From positions 1-64,000 of the forward strand of contig NZ_WBWA01000013.1 in assembly GCF_008932295.1 (NCBI RefSeq): DNA of 64,000 bases. The letters are read 5' to 3'. Position 1 is the first letter of the stretch. Each line of letters opens with the position of its first letter. The translations under genes were made by a program, and so were the position numbers. The notes beneath the pieces are model-generated. The model was given only the letters and a program-made list of their open reading frames with translations. It was not told the DNA's origin and made no database searches. Shown here in pieces: positions 51,701-59,930 of the stretch. This DNA comes from Brucella tritici. GTDB lineage: Bacteria > Pseudomonadota > Alphaproteobacteria > Rhizobiales > Rhizobiaceae.

Positions 51701-54246
51701 TTGCGGGTGAGTTGCTCATCACCATTGGTGCGGAGAAGCTGCTTAAGACAATCACCGCAAGCGTGCCGGAAGGTGGCACGACCATCGATATTCCGGTGGG
51801 TGAGGATTGGGGTGCGGGCGCCTATGTAACGGCAACGCTGTTCCGTCCGGGTGAGGCTATTGAAAGCCGTATGCCAGCCCGTGCGATTGGTCTTAAATGG
51901 CTGAAGGTCGATCCTGCCGACAAGCAGCTTGCTGTCAAGCTGACCCCGCCTGAAAAGATCACGCCGCGTTCCACACTTTCCATCCCGGTTTCGGTTGAAA
52001 ATGCGGGTGGCGAACAGGCCTATGTCATGGTCGCGGCAGTCGATGTCGGCATTCTTAATCTGACACGCTATCAGCCGCCGAACCCTGAAAACTGGTTCTT
52101 CGGCCAGCGTCAGCTGGGCCTTGAAATGCGCGATATGTATGGTCGCCTGATCGATGGTTCGCTCGGCGTCACCGGCAAGCTGCGCACAGGTGGCGATGGT
52201 GGCAATATGGCAGCGGAAGGCAGCCCGCCCACCGAAAAGCTGGTTGCGCTGTTCTCCGGTCCGGTTGAACTCGACAGTGACGGCAAGGCAACAATTACTT
52301 TCGACATACCGCAGTTCAACGGCACCGCGCGCGTCATGGCGGTGGCATGGACCAAGAAGGCTGTTGGCCATGCGGTGACCGATGTCATCATCCGCGATCC
52401 TGTGGTCATCACCGCTGGTCTGCCACGCTTCATGGCCCCTGGCGATCAGGCCAATATCCGCTTCGATATTGCCAATACGGATGCACCGGACGGCGATTAT
52501 CGTGTGAGCCTTGAGACCACCGATAATCTCGGTGTTGAGGTTGGCTCTTATCCTGAAAGCATCGCGCTTAAAGGTGGCAAGCGGCAGTCGATCACCGTTC
52601 CACTCAATGCTGTGGCCACGGGTGCGGGTGGTGTGACGATCCGGCTTTCCAACGATGCAGGCCTCAATGTTGAACAGGCTTTGGCATTGCCGGTGCGTCC
52701 GGTCGATCTGCCGGTCACGAGCCGCCATGTCGTCAATCTCACGGCCAATGGCGGAAGTGTGCGAGTCGATGGCGGCCTTCTGTCTGAAAGCCTGCTTGAT
52801 GGTGCTTTTGTCAGCGTTGGTGTAACGCGAAGTGCCGCATTTGATGTGCCAGCTTTGTTGATGGCGCTCGACCGCTATCCTTATGGCTGCACAGAGCAGA
52901 CCACCAGCCGCGCACTGCCGCTGCTTTATTTGAGCGAAATGGCTGCAGGTACGGAAGCGGCAGCGGGTCTGGAAAGTCAGGAAGAACTTAAAAAGCGCGT
53001 ACAGGATTCCATCTTCCGCGTGCTCAACAACCAGTCTTCGAGTGGTTCGTTTGGCCTCTGGTCGCCGGGATCGGGTGATCTCTGGATGGACGCCTATGTG
53101 ACTGACTTCCTGACGCGTGCCCGCGAAAAGGGCTATGACGTGCCGCAGCAGGCGATGCTGTCCGCACTTTCTAATCTGCAAAATGCGCTCGGCTATACCA
53201 CCGACGTCAAGGAACGCGGCAACGACATTGCCTATGCGCTCTATGTTCTGGCACGCAACAAGAAGGCTTCTGTTGGCGATCTGCGTTACTTTGCCGATAC
53301 CCAGCTTGAAAACTTTGCAAGCCCGATGGCCGTTGCCCAGCTTGGTGCAGCACTTGCCCTTTATGGTGATCAGCCGCGTTCGGAACGCGTGTTCAATGCG
53401 TCGCTCCAGCTCGCAACCAGCCAGTCCAGCTACGACTATAATCGCTCCGATTATGGTTCGCCGCTGCGTGATGGCGCGGCAATGCTGGCTCTTGCGTCAG
53501 AAACCAAGCCTGCGCCGAAAGTGCTGCCATCGCTGATTACACTGGTCGAGTTCCAGCGCGAAAAGGCACGTTATCTCAGCACGCAGGATCAGGCATGGAT
53601 GCTGCTTGCAGCACGCGGGCTTCAGGATGACAATGGCGCAATCAGCCTCGACATCAATGGCACAGCGCATCAGGGGGCGTTCTCCGAGCGTCTCAATGGT
53701 GCAGCCCTTGAAACGCAGCCGCTGGTCGTCACCAACAAGGGTCAGGGTTCGGTTGATGCGGTCGTCACGGCTGTTGCGGCACCCGCTCAGTCACTGCCTG
53801 CGGGTGGAGAAGGTTTCAACATCGAGCGCACTTATTATACGCTTGATGGCGAGCCGGCCAATGTCACCGGGGTCAATCAGAATGAGCGCTATGTTGTTGT
53901 TCTGAAAATCGACGATCTGCAGGAATGGCAGTCGCGTCTGCTTGTGACCGATCTGCTGCCAGCTGGTTTCGAGATCGACAATCCGGGTCTTGTTTCCAGT
54001 GCCGATCTTGGCAATTTCCCATGGCTTGAAAGCACGCAGGCAGCGCATCTCGAATTCCGCAATGATCGTTTTGTGGCCGCTTTCGATCGCTCTGCAGGCG
54101 AGAAGAATCCGATTACGCTGGCTTATGTTGTGCGTGCGGTGACGCCGGGTCTTTACACCCATCCGGCGGCAACGGTTGAGGATATGTATCGTCCGCAATT
54201 TGCAGCGCGCACGGCGACAGGCATGATGGAGGTGGCGGCACCGTAA
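48748..54246 (+). CDS. Bacterial alpha-2-macroglobulin with PAN/Apple-like N-terminus and thioester
   Basis: A giant envelope protein (1832 residues). ATG at 48748, six bases after GAGGGG, gives a signal peptide (GFNRLLSAFAVAACLSAVPY, cleaved near TTQA-AE; the internal VAAC could be a lipobox). Next is a Cys-rich PAN/Apple-like module at about 30-100 (DQCKGICLGDNACLAFTYNP, VKWCFLKSDFN). A helical repeat segment follows, then stacked macroglobulin domains. The thioester is C1381-x-E-Q in RYPYGCTEQTTSRALPLLYL, followed by the thioester helical domain. Such proteins are thought to trap proteases attacking the periplasm. It is paired with pbpC downstream, as in E. coli yfhM-pbpC. Confidence 0.9.
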   Translation: MRIGFNRLLSAFAVAACLSAVPYTTQAAETRRIEITKDSDYFGFDLRTEKNVSLDQCKGICLGDNACLAFTYNPKVKWCFLKSDFNKLNQSIGSIAGKVVTQSAAAREVEDIGAPPSISFFATNLVDEARRLKREISGLESSDSLRDLRNEAGAAGMNGDPRTAMEKFRLAASMSPDESEIWAGYALSALATEPSNGQERSKFQRDATSASWFAYQTSRTKDERAQALAVMAQALEKRDASRPALQAYEASLDLVNSASVRDAYEDLKARKGFRIVNNTVDNDNAAPRICAQFSEELVKSGVDYSSFVTLDNGAPKAVDAKDRQICVEGLEHGRNYTVTFRQGLPSAVGEVLPAPVNLSIYVQDRAPSVRFTGDSFVLPAKARRGIPLVSVNLSTAKVKLYRVGDRSLAQLLSGYQFLRQLDSYDISTVSDQMGAPVWEGEIEVAGNELNKEVTTSFPVDEALPERKPGVYVLTAEPLVQKSDDEYGTKATQWFVVSDIGLSTYTGQDGINVFARSLESAEPLKGVKLTLLARNNEVLGEATTDSDGRATFTPGLTRGTDGMVPAVLMASSDDEDFTFLDMARAGFDLSDRGVTGRAVPKALDLYAWTERGIYRAGEVVHVGALARDDTATAIDDLPLTFIFTRPDGVEDRRLVSDSKLAGGHAIDLTLPSNAMRGTWNVSVYTDPKQPAIATQMFLVEDFVPDRIEFDLTSDKPEIAVGETANITVDGRFLYGAPAAGLALEGEVTLSTKRQWDRFKGYYFGLADEEQGEATRLPLDGLSKVDDNGKATFPVTVDEMPSTTRLVNAAVTVRMRETGGRAVERKIDVAIQPETDLIGIRPDFAGDEVPQGGTAKFSLIASDSKGDRKALDGAQWSLVKIERNYQWYRSGNSWNYEPVTFTKAIANGKIDLTTDSEAEISLPVDWGRYRLEIETADASGPATSYEFDAGWFVSSTSTETPDGLEIALDKEHYAAGDTAELKISPRFAGELLITIGAEKLLKTITASVPEGGTTIDIPVGEDWGAGAYVTATLFRPGEAIESRMPARAIGLKWLKVDPADKQLAVKLTPPEKITPRSTLSIPVSVENAGGEQAYVMVAAVDVGILNLTRYQPPNPENWFFGQRQLGLEMRDMYGRLIDGSLGVTGKLRTGGDGGNMAAEGSPPTEKLVALFSGPVELDSDGKATITFDIPQFNGTARVMAVAWTKKAVGHAVTDVIIRDPVVITAGLPRFMAPGDQANIRFDIANTDAPDGDYRVSLETTDNLGVEVGSYPESIALKGGKRQSITVPLNAVATGAGGVTIRLSNDAGLNVEQALALPVRPVDLPVTSRHVVNLTANGGSVRVDGGLLSESLLDGAFVSVGVTRSAAFDVPALLMALDRYPYGCTEQTTSRALPLLYLSEMAAGTEAAAGLESQEELKKRVQDSIFRVLNNQSSSGSFGLWSPGSGDLWMDAYVTDFLTRAREKGYDVPQQAMLSALSNLQNALGYTTDVKERGNDIAYALYVLARNKKASVGDLRYFADTQLENFASPMAVAQLGAALALYGDQPRSERVFNASLQLATSQSSYDYNRSDYGSPLRDGAAMLALASETKPAPKVLPSLITLVEFQREKARYLSTQDQAWMLLAARGLQDDNGAISLDINGTAHQGAFSERLNGAALETQPLVVTNKGQGSVDAVVTAVAAPAQSLPAGGEGFNIERTYYTLDGEPANVTGVNQNERYVVVLKIDDLQEWQSRLLVTDLLPAGFEIDNPGLVSSADLGNFPWLESTQAAHLEFRNDRFVAAFDRSAGEKNPITLAYVVRAVTPGLYTHPAATVEDMYRPQFAARTATGMMEVAAP

Positions 54247-54248
54247 GC

Positions 54249-54291
54249 CATGATCCCGAAAAGTGGGAGCCGGTTTTCGGACAAGATCATG
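54249..54291. repeat. Dispersed palindromic element, copy C
   Basis: CATGATC (54249-54255) pairs with GATCATG (54285-54291), and CCGAAAA (54256-54262) with TTTTCGG (54274-54280). The minus-strand core is AAAACCGGCTCCCACTTTT. It fills the gap between the macroglobulin stop and pbpC, and its right arm supplies the ATG at 54289 used here as the pbpC start. Confidence 0.8.
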
Positions 54292-56388
54292 CTCAAACAA
54301 ATGAAAAGGCGTTGGAAAATAGCGATTGGCGGTGCCGCGTTTCTCGGCATCGCTGCACTCGGAACCGTGGTCGGGCTTGACTGGCTCGACCGCGCCTATC
54401 CTCCGCCTTTGCCGGAACGGCTGACCATTTCCACCGAAGTTATGGATCGCGACGGCGCTTTGCTGCGCGCCTATGCAACGCCGGACGGCTATTGGCGTTT
54501 GAATACCCGCATCGAAGATGTCGATCCGAAATTCGTGAAAATGCTGATCGCCTATGAGGACAAGCGTTTTTACGAGCATGGCGGTATTGATTTCACAGCG
54601 CTTCTTCGGGCCGCGTATCAGCTTGCAGGGAGCGGCCGTATTGTTTCCGGCGGTTCCACACTTTCCATGCAGCTTGCACGCCTTATTGAGCCCCGCGAAA
54701 GCCGCAGCTTCGGCTCGAAGTTCCGCCAGCTGGCGCGTGCAGTTCAAATTGAGCGACGGCTGAGCAAATCTGAAATTCTCGAACGTTATCTGACACTCGC
54801 GCCCTATGGCGGCAATCTGGAAGGCGTACGGTCGGCATCATTAGCCTATTTTGGCAAGGAGCCGCTGCGCCTCAGCATATCGGAAGCAGCGCTTCTTGTG
54901 GCCCTGCCGCAATTGCCGGAGCGCCGCCGCCCGGATCGCGAGATGGCGAACGCGGTTGCCGCACGGGATCGCGTTCTAAAACGCATGGTTTCGTCTGATG
55001 TTTTCACGAGCGAAGAAGCCGAGCGTGCATCGCGTGAGCGCATATACGCTACGCGTCATCCCTTGCCTTCATTGGCCGCTCACTTTGCCGATCTCGCTTT
55101 GAAACAGGCACCGACCGAGGCCCGGCATCAGCTGACGCTTAAGAAGTCGGTGCAGGCTGGGCTTGAAGTTGTGGCACGCGAAGCTGCTGCGAAGCTTGGG
55201 CCAAAAGTATCGGTCGCCATGGTGCTGGCCGACAGTCGCAACGGCAATATCTTAGGCGAAGTCGGCTCCGCTGATTATTTTGACGGCAAGCGGCAGGGCT
55301 GGATCGATATGACACGCGCCGTGCGCTCGCCCGGTTCCACGCTCAAGCCTTTCATCTATGGGCTGGCCTTCGAGCAAGGACTGATTGCGCAGGAAACCAT
55401 AATCGAAGACCGCCCGCAGGATTTTGCAGGCTATCGTCCGCGCAATTTCGATATGAGCTATCAGGGCGATGTCAGCATCCGTCAGGCGCTGCAAATGTCG
55501 CTGAATGTGCCGACCATCAGCTTGCTCGATGCAATCGGTCCTGCGCGGCTCACCACGCGCATTCGTCAGGCGGCGGTCAATCTGCAATTGCCGAAAGGTG
55601 AAGCGCCGGGACTGGCTATCGGCCTTGGTGGCGCGGGCATTAGCCTGCGCGATCTGGTGCAGCTCTATACTGGCCTTGCCAATGGCGGGCGAGGGGCAGC
55701 CCTTCGTGACGGCACCGAAGGTTCAGAACCTGTGCAGCCATCGGCTCCTATTCTGAGCGAGCAGGCATCGTGGCAGATTGGCGATATTCTGGCCGGTGTC
55801 GTGCCGCCGCAAGGTGCGAAACGCCTCGGCCTCGCTTACAAGACCGGCACGTCCTATGGCTATCGCGATGCTTGGTCGGTCGGATATGACGGGCGTTATG
55901 TGCTGGGTGTCTGGGTCGGGCGTGCCGATGGCGGCTCGGTGCCGGGCCTTGCTGGTTATGTTTCGGCAGCGCCCATCCTGTTTGAAGCCTTTGTGCGTTC
56001 AGGTGTTGCTTCCGTACCGTTGCCGCGTGCGCCTGCTGGCGCATTTCGCACAGCACGCGCCGATCTTCCTGTAACGCAGATACGCTTTTCATCGAGCAGC
56101 GATCCGCTGCCGGTTCTCAAAGCCACGATTGAGCCTGCACCGCGTATTGTCTTTCCACCGGATGGCGCGCATGTAGAACTGAAAGCCCTGACCGACAATG
56201 CATCGCCGCTGGTGCTGAAGTTGCAAGGCGGTCGCGCACCGTTTCGCTGGCTTGCCAATGGCAAACCCATTGCTGAGATTGAGCGGAGGCGGACAACAAA
56301 CTGGCAACCGGATGGAACCGGTTATTCAACATTGACTGTGGTTGATGCTGCCGGGCGAGCCGCCAGCGTCAAGATTTTTGTTGAATAA
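54289..56388 (+). CDS. pbpC: Penicillin-binding protein 1C
   Basis: A 699-residue bifunctional PBP: TM anchor (KIAIGGAAFLGIAALGTVVG); GT51 transglycosylase (AYEDKRFYEHGGIDFTALLR, GGSTLSMQLARLIE); transpeptidase with S350-T-L-K in RSPGSTLKPFIYG, SLN in QMSLNVPT, and KTG in YKTGTSYGYRDAW; and the C-terminal PBP1C domain. Starts at 54250, 54289 and 54301 are all in frame. The first would translate the palindromic repeat; 54289 has GGA seven bases upstream. It polymerises or repairs peptidoglycan, probably coupled to the macroglobulin as a repair-and-defence pair. Confidence 0.92.
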   Translation: MLKQMKRRWKIAIGGAAFLGIAALGTVVGLDWLDRAYPPPLPERLTISTEVMDRDGALLRAYATPDGYWRLNTRIEDVDPKFVKMLIAYEDKRFYEHGGIDFTALLRAAYQLAGSGRIVSGGSTLSMQLARLIEPRESRSFGSKFRQLARAVQIERRLSKSEILERYLTLAPYGGNLEGVRSASLAYFGKEPLRLSISEAALLVALPQLPERRRPDREMANAVAARDRVLKRMVSSDVFTSEEAERASRERIYATRHPLPSLAAHFADLALKQAPTEARHQLTLKKSVQAGLEVVAREAAAKLGPKVSVAMVLADSRNGNILGEVGSADYFDGKRQGWIDMTRAVRSPGSTLKPFIYGLAFEQGLIAQETIIEDRPQDFAGYRPRNFDMSYQGDVSIRQALQMSLNVPTISLLDAIGPARLTTRIRQAAVNLQLPKGEAPGLAIGLGGAGISLRDLVQLYTGLANGGRGAALRDGTEGSEPVQPSAPILSEQASWQIGDILAGVVPPQGAKRLGLAYKTGTSYGYRDAWSVGYDGRYVLGVWVGRADGGSVPGLAGYVSAAPILFEAFVRSGVASVPLPRAPAGAFRTARADLPVTQIRFSSSSDPLPVLKATIEPAPRIVFPPDGAHVELKALTDNASPLVLKLQGGRAPFRWLANGKPIAEIERRRTTNWQPDGTGYSTLTVVDAAGRAASVKIFVE

Positions 56389-56392
56389 CAGC

Positions 56393-57541
56393 CTATTGAG
56401 CAGCTTCCGATAGAACGGCGTCTACCGCAGCTTTCTTCTCCAGCGACATGACTTTCAAATTGCCGGAAAACAGGATGCCGGTTATCGGAAGCACCGGTTC
56501 CGCAGGCAGTTCCTCGTGGTGAGCACTGTCTTTGGGAACATGCAGCTTGTGCTCGGTTCCGCCTTCAGCACCTGACATGACAAGCGCCACATTCCCACGT
56601 GCATCCAGCAATTTCGTGCCATACAGAAACTCGAAACTCAGCATCGAAACGAGGAATTTGTAGGTTCCGTCGCGTACACCGCCCTTCATCATTGCCGCGC
56701 GATGCACCTCCCCGCCTATCGCCACATCCAGTGGCGGAATACGCGGATCGCAGACATAGCCAAGTGCCAGCAACTGTCCGTTATCAACCTCAAAGCGCAT
56801 CCTGTCCGCACCAAGATCGAGCGCCGAGATCGAGAAGCGGCGATTGCTGTATTGGACCGGAACGCGACCCAGTCGCTTGCATAACTGCTCACCGCTCAGG
56901 GCACGCGCATTGGCGAAGTGGTCTGGATCAATGGCAAATGGCAGTGCTTTAGGACGATGTGGAACAGACAAGGCCGGTTCGAGAACATCGGCAATCAAGT
57001 TCGCAACAATGGTCGTCGAAACAGGGCGCGCATAATGGCCCTGATCAAGATAGAAAGCCGGATTACTGACGACATCACGACCATATTGCTGCATCAGCAT
57101 TCGCGAAACGTCGGCTGAGATCGTTCCGTACCATTGCGAGATGTAATTGATGCCTGCATCAATCGATGGAACAGAATTCAGAAACGAGCCATTGCGCGCG
57201 CCAAATACAAGTGTTGCAATCCGCAAATTCGGGTTGCGTTCAAGCGCGTAACGAATGATCCCTTCGTAAAACCTTGCCCAATGGCGAAACGGTCGCCGTT
57301 CATCGCCATAAACGAAGGCGTCATTGATCGCATATTCGATCAGCAGCAGCTCGCACTCTTCGAGCTGTTCAAACTGCTTGAGCTGATAAAGGCCAAGCGC
57401 GCTGGTCGTTCCCCCGACCGCAAGATCAGCAACGACATCTAGCTCCACCCCGCGTTTCGCCATCGTCGACAGAAGCGTCGGCAGATAGCCGGGCAGCATA
57501 ACAGTGTTGGAACCACCAATAATTACAGTCTTGAGTTTCAT
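56393..57541 (-). CDS. SGNH/GDSL-like hydrolase of the polysaccharide operon
   Basis: A 382-residue protein with no signal peptide. The first 190 residues fit an SGNH fold: IIGGSNTVMLPGYL (block I, Ser nucleophile), LAVGGTTS (block II Gly), IEYAINDAF (block III Asn) and YLDQGHYARPV (block V Asp-His). The C-terminal 190 residues look beta-rich and are unassigned. SGNH enzymes remove or transfer acyl groups on sugars, so acetylation editing of the glycan made by this operon is plausible. Its ATG overlaps the stop of the glycoside-hydrolase-like gene (57538-57541). Confidence 0.68.
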   Translation of the reverse strand: MKLKTVIIGGSNTVMLPGYLPTLLSTMAKRGVELDVVADLAVGGTTSALGLYQLKQFEQLEECELLLIEYAINDAFVYGDERRPFRHWARFYEGIIRYALERNPNLRIATLVFGARNGSFLNSVPSIDAGINYISQWYGTISADVSRMLMQQYGRDVVSNPAFYLDQGHYARPVSTTIVANLIADVLEPALSVPHRPKALPFAIDPDHFANARALSGEQLCKRLGRVPVQYSNRRFSISALDLGADRMRFEVDNGQLLALGYVCDPRIPPLDVAIGGEVHRAAMMKGGVRDGTYKFLVSMLSFEFLYGTKLLDARGNVALVMSGAEGGTEHKLHVPKDSAHHEELPAEPVLPITGILFSGNLKVMSLEKKAAVDAVLSEAAQ

Positions 57542-58644
57542 TTCGTCACCGTTGCAGCCTTACCGGCTGGCGTCAGCGAACCGCAACGCCACACACCGTA
57601 AGTGCTTGCATCCCAATCAAAATAATAAGCGGCTGCGATCTGGCCGCTATCCATCATCTGGCGGAAGCGGTCGCGTGCCTTCTCGACCAGTTGTTCGCGA
57701 TTATTGTCATTGGCTGGACAGGCCTTTGATGTATTGGCGAAGCCCCATTCCGTGATCCAGCAGGGCTTGCCATCAGTACCGCCGCAGAACGAAAGCGCGT
57801 CGTTGATATGCTTTGCACGTGCTGCCCGCGTACCGCTGCTTCCCGGATAGATGTGAATGCCATAGCCGTCAGCAGCACCATCGAGACCATACTTCTTGAG
57901 AAGATCGGTAAAGTCGCCGGGTTCGACAGTGTCTATCCCGCGCCGGTCGGCATCGATGAAGGGGATATCAGACAACCCCGCAGATACGACCTTTGCCTTG
58001 GTGCTGTGCCTGGTTTTTGCCAGCTCCACCCGGACAATGCGTAAAAGTTCAACGTATTTCTCCGCACCTTTTTCGACCAGAGGAAGCTCCTCCATCTCGC
58101 CTAAGGAGCGTGCGGTCTTCATCTTTTCCTTGGGCAGGATGGCAAGATCGCCATTATAAGCCCCCCAGTTGATCTCGTTTCCGGGTTCCACGGCCACCAA
58201 AGGTACACCCAACGCATCAATCTTCTGCAAGGCATCTGCAACCGCTTGCTGAAAGCGCTCCGGAGATATGTCGGAAAGCCGATACATATCCCATATGCGC
58301 CCGCGCCCGGAACGAGGCTTGGTTCCTTCAGGATAGAAGTCTGCATTGTTGAGCGATATTTCGAGCAGGATGGCCAGGCCCTTCTCATGTGCAAGACGCA
58401 CCGCATCAATGCTTTGATCGAGCGGTCGTGTGAGTGACAGCCGAACCGCCACCACACCGTTCTCAACCATCTGATCGAAGATTTGCTCGCGCTCTGCCGG
58501 CTTGAGCCAGGCCATATTGACCCGGTTGACGCCAAAGCGCGTATCGGCAGGGGCACCAATAGGCGCGATAGCTAGCAAGGCAGCACCAAGCAAGGCTACG
58601 ATTGCCGGTTTCTTGCCCCTGACGCCCTTGCGGCTTTTCATCAT
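57538..58644 (-). CDS. Exported glycoside-hydrolase-like TIM-barrel protein
   Basis: A 368-residue protein. A basic start and hydrophobic segment (AIVALLGAALLAIAPIGA, then PADTRFG) mark a signal peptide. The barrel shows clan GH-A-like features: AVEPGNEINWG with a possible acid/base Glu, and GKPCWITEWGFAN with a possible nucleophile Glu near residue 300, plus a GIHIYPG strand. Family not identified (GH5/GH39-like is my guess). The ATG overlaps the upstream pyruvyl-transferase gene's stop. It may trim or release the polymer in the periplasm. Confidence 0.72.
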   Translation of the reverse strand: MMKSRKGVRGKKPAIVALLGAALLAIAPIGAPADTRFGVNRVNMAWLKPAEREQIFDQMVENGVVAVRLSLTRPLDQSIDAVRLAHEKGLAILLEISLNNADFYPEGTKPRSGRGRIWDMYRLSDISPERFQQAVADALQKIDALGVPLVAVEPGNEINWGAYNGDLAILPKEKMKTARSLGEMEELPLVEKGAEKYVELLRIVRVELAKTRHSTKAKVVSAGLSDIPFIDADRRGIDTVEPGDFTDLLKKYGLDGAADGYGIHIYPGSSGTRAARAKHINDALSFCGGTDGKPCWITEWGFANTSKACPANDNNREQLVEKARDRFRQMMDSGQIAAAYYFDWDASTYGVWRCGSLTPAGKAATVTK

Positions 58645-59816
58645 CGGATACCGATATCCTTCAACGCGCCATTGAAATTGGCCTCGCATTCCGAATAGCG
58701 GTTGATGGCTGCAGGTACGTCTATCTTGGAAAGGAAGTCGCGCAGATAAGCTTTCTTCTGCGGTTCACGGTTCCAGACGCTCGCCTCAATATGCGGAAAG
58801 CCGATAAAACCGAGCATCTCCCGCATGCGATCATCGACGGCAATCATCAAGCCCGGAACGCCGGACTGCATACCGATGATTGTGCCATGGAAGCGACGGC
58901 TCAGGCCGAAATCTTGACTGGAAATCCAGCTGCGCCATTTGTGCGTGTCGAAGAACACCAGCAACTCGTTCTTGCGCTGCCATTTTTCCATATGCTTGTA
59001 ATCGACAGGTGCAGTGATGCGGCTTGCGGCCTGATCATAGGCTTCGGAATGATCTTCGCCAGCCATATTCATATTGTAGACGATGACTTCGTCCTGAATG
59101 ACGTAGCTTGCAACACTATCCTTTTCGAGCAGCGCATGAGCATCGACTATCGTATCTGCCACACTGCCGAGATAACCGCCGAAGGAGATCTTCTGCGCAT
59201 CGGCCAGCGTTGGATCTGCAAGGCGGGTCAACGAGCGCTTCATCTGGTCCGGCGCATAGTAAAGCGATGGACAACCTGTCGGACGGACATATTTCATGCC
59301 CGCATCTTTGAGAAACTCCTCGGTAAAATGCCCGCGCGTGAGGAAGAAACTCTCCTTGCGGCGCAGAATTTCAAGGAATCGGCGCGTGCCTTCCGGCAAC
59401 TCCGCTTTCAGATTTTCCTTCTTCTGAATACCGATGCCCATGACCACAATTGGCATATTCAGCTTTTCAAAGACGAAGGATTCCGTCGTTGCCGCATAGC
59501 CGGGACGCAAAAGGTTGGCTGAGGCAAACAGGCAGAGATCGAAGCTTTCGTTCAACTTCGCATAGGTATCCGGTGAGTTGAGGCTGTTAGCCAGATGCCA
59601 GAACGGTACATAGGTAACATCGTGGCCGCGCACGGCGTTCGCCGCGCCCTCGCCGATAAGGTAATTGCCCGTATTGGCAATCTTCTTGACCTGATCGATC
59701 ACATCCTTCTTAGTCCGGATGGGCTCGAAATAGGGGCGATGCTTAACACTCGCCCCGGACACACTTTCGACGGTCCGCATCAGATATGACGGAATGCCGG
59801 TGATCATTATGCGCAT
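58641..59816 (-). CDS. Polysaccharide pyruvyl transferase family protein 1
   Basis: A 391-residue member of the pyruvyl-transferase (CsaB/WcaK-like) family. It has ITGIPSYLMRTVES at the N-terminus, KIANTGNYLIGEGAANAV, IVVMGIGIQKKENLKAELP, ESFFLTRGHFTEEFLKDAG, VRPTGCPSLYY and RRFHGTIIGMQSGVPGLMIA. The family adds ketal-linked pyruvate to sugars or works as a glycosyltransferase-like enzyme. ATG at 59816 is preferred to a TTG at 59855. It is clearly paralogous to the protein at 59931-61124, with which it shares most of these motifs. Confidence 0.85.
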   Translation of the reverse strand: MRIMITGIPSYLMRTVESVSGASVKHRPYFEPIRTKKDVIDQVKKIANTGNYLIGEGAANAVRGHDVTYVPFWHLANSLNSPDTYAKLNESFDLCLFASANLLRPGYAATTESFVFEKLNMPIVVMGIGIQKKENLKAELPEGTRRFLEILRRKESFFLTRGHFTEEFLKDAGMKYVRPTGCPSLYYAPDQMKRSLTRLADPTLADAQKISFGGYLGSVADTIVDAHALLEKDSVASYVIQDEVIVYNMNMAGEDHSEAYDQAASRITAPVDYKHMEKWQRKNELLVFFDTHKWRSWISSQDFGLSRRFHGTIIGMQSGVPGLMIAVDDRMREMLGFIGFPHIEASVWNREPQKKAYLRDFLSKIDVPAAINRYSECEANFNGALKDIGIR

Positions 59817-59842
59817 GGTGATCCATCTTCGCTGGAGTTGAG

Positions 59843-59884
59843 GCATGTCTCCCAAAAGTGGGAACCGGTTTTGGGAGACATGCG
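59843..59884. repeat. Dispersed palindromic element, copy D
   Basis: GCATGTCTCCCAAAA (59843-59857) pairs almost perfectly with TTTTGGGAGACATGC (59870-59884). The minus-strand core is AAAACCGGTTCCCACTTTT. It sits in the 114-base gap between the two pyruvyl-transferase genes, the only sizeable gap in that operon. Confidence 0.8.
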
Positions 59885-59930
59885 AGTAACAAAAATCTGA
59901 AGCCTGCTTCAGACCGGCTTGGATCGAGAG

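Noticed and set aside
51604-53181. A 525-codon frame on the minus strand inside the alpha-2-macroglobulin gene
   Set aside because: Arg/His-rich translation typical of an antisense shadow. The plus strand encodes the thioester region here.
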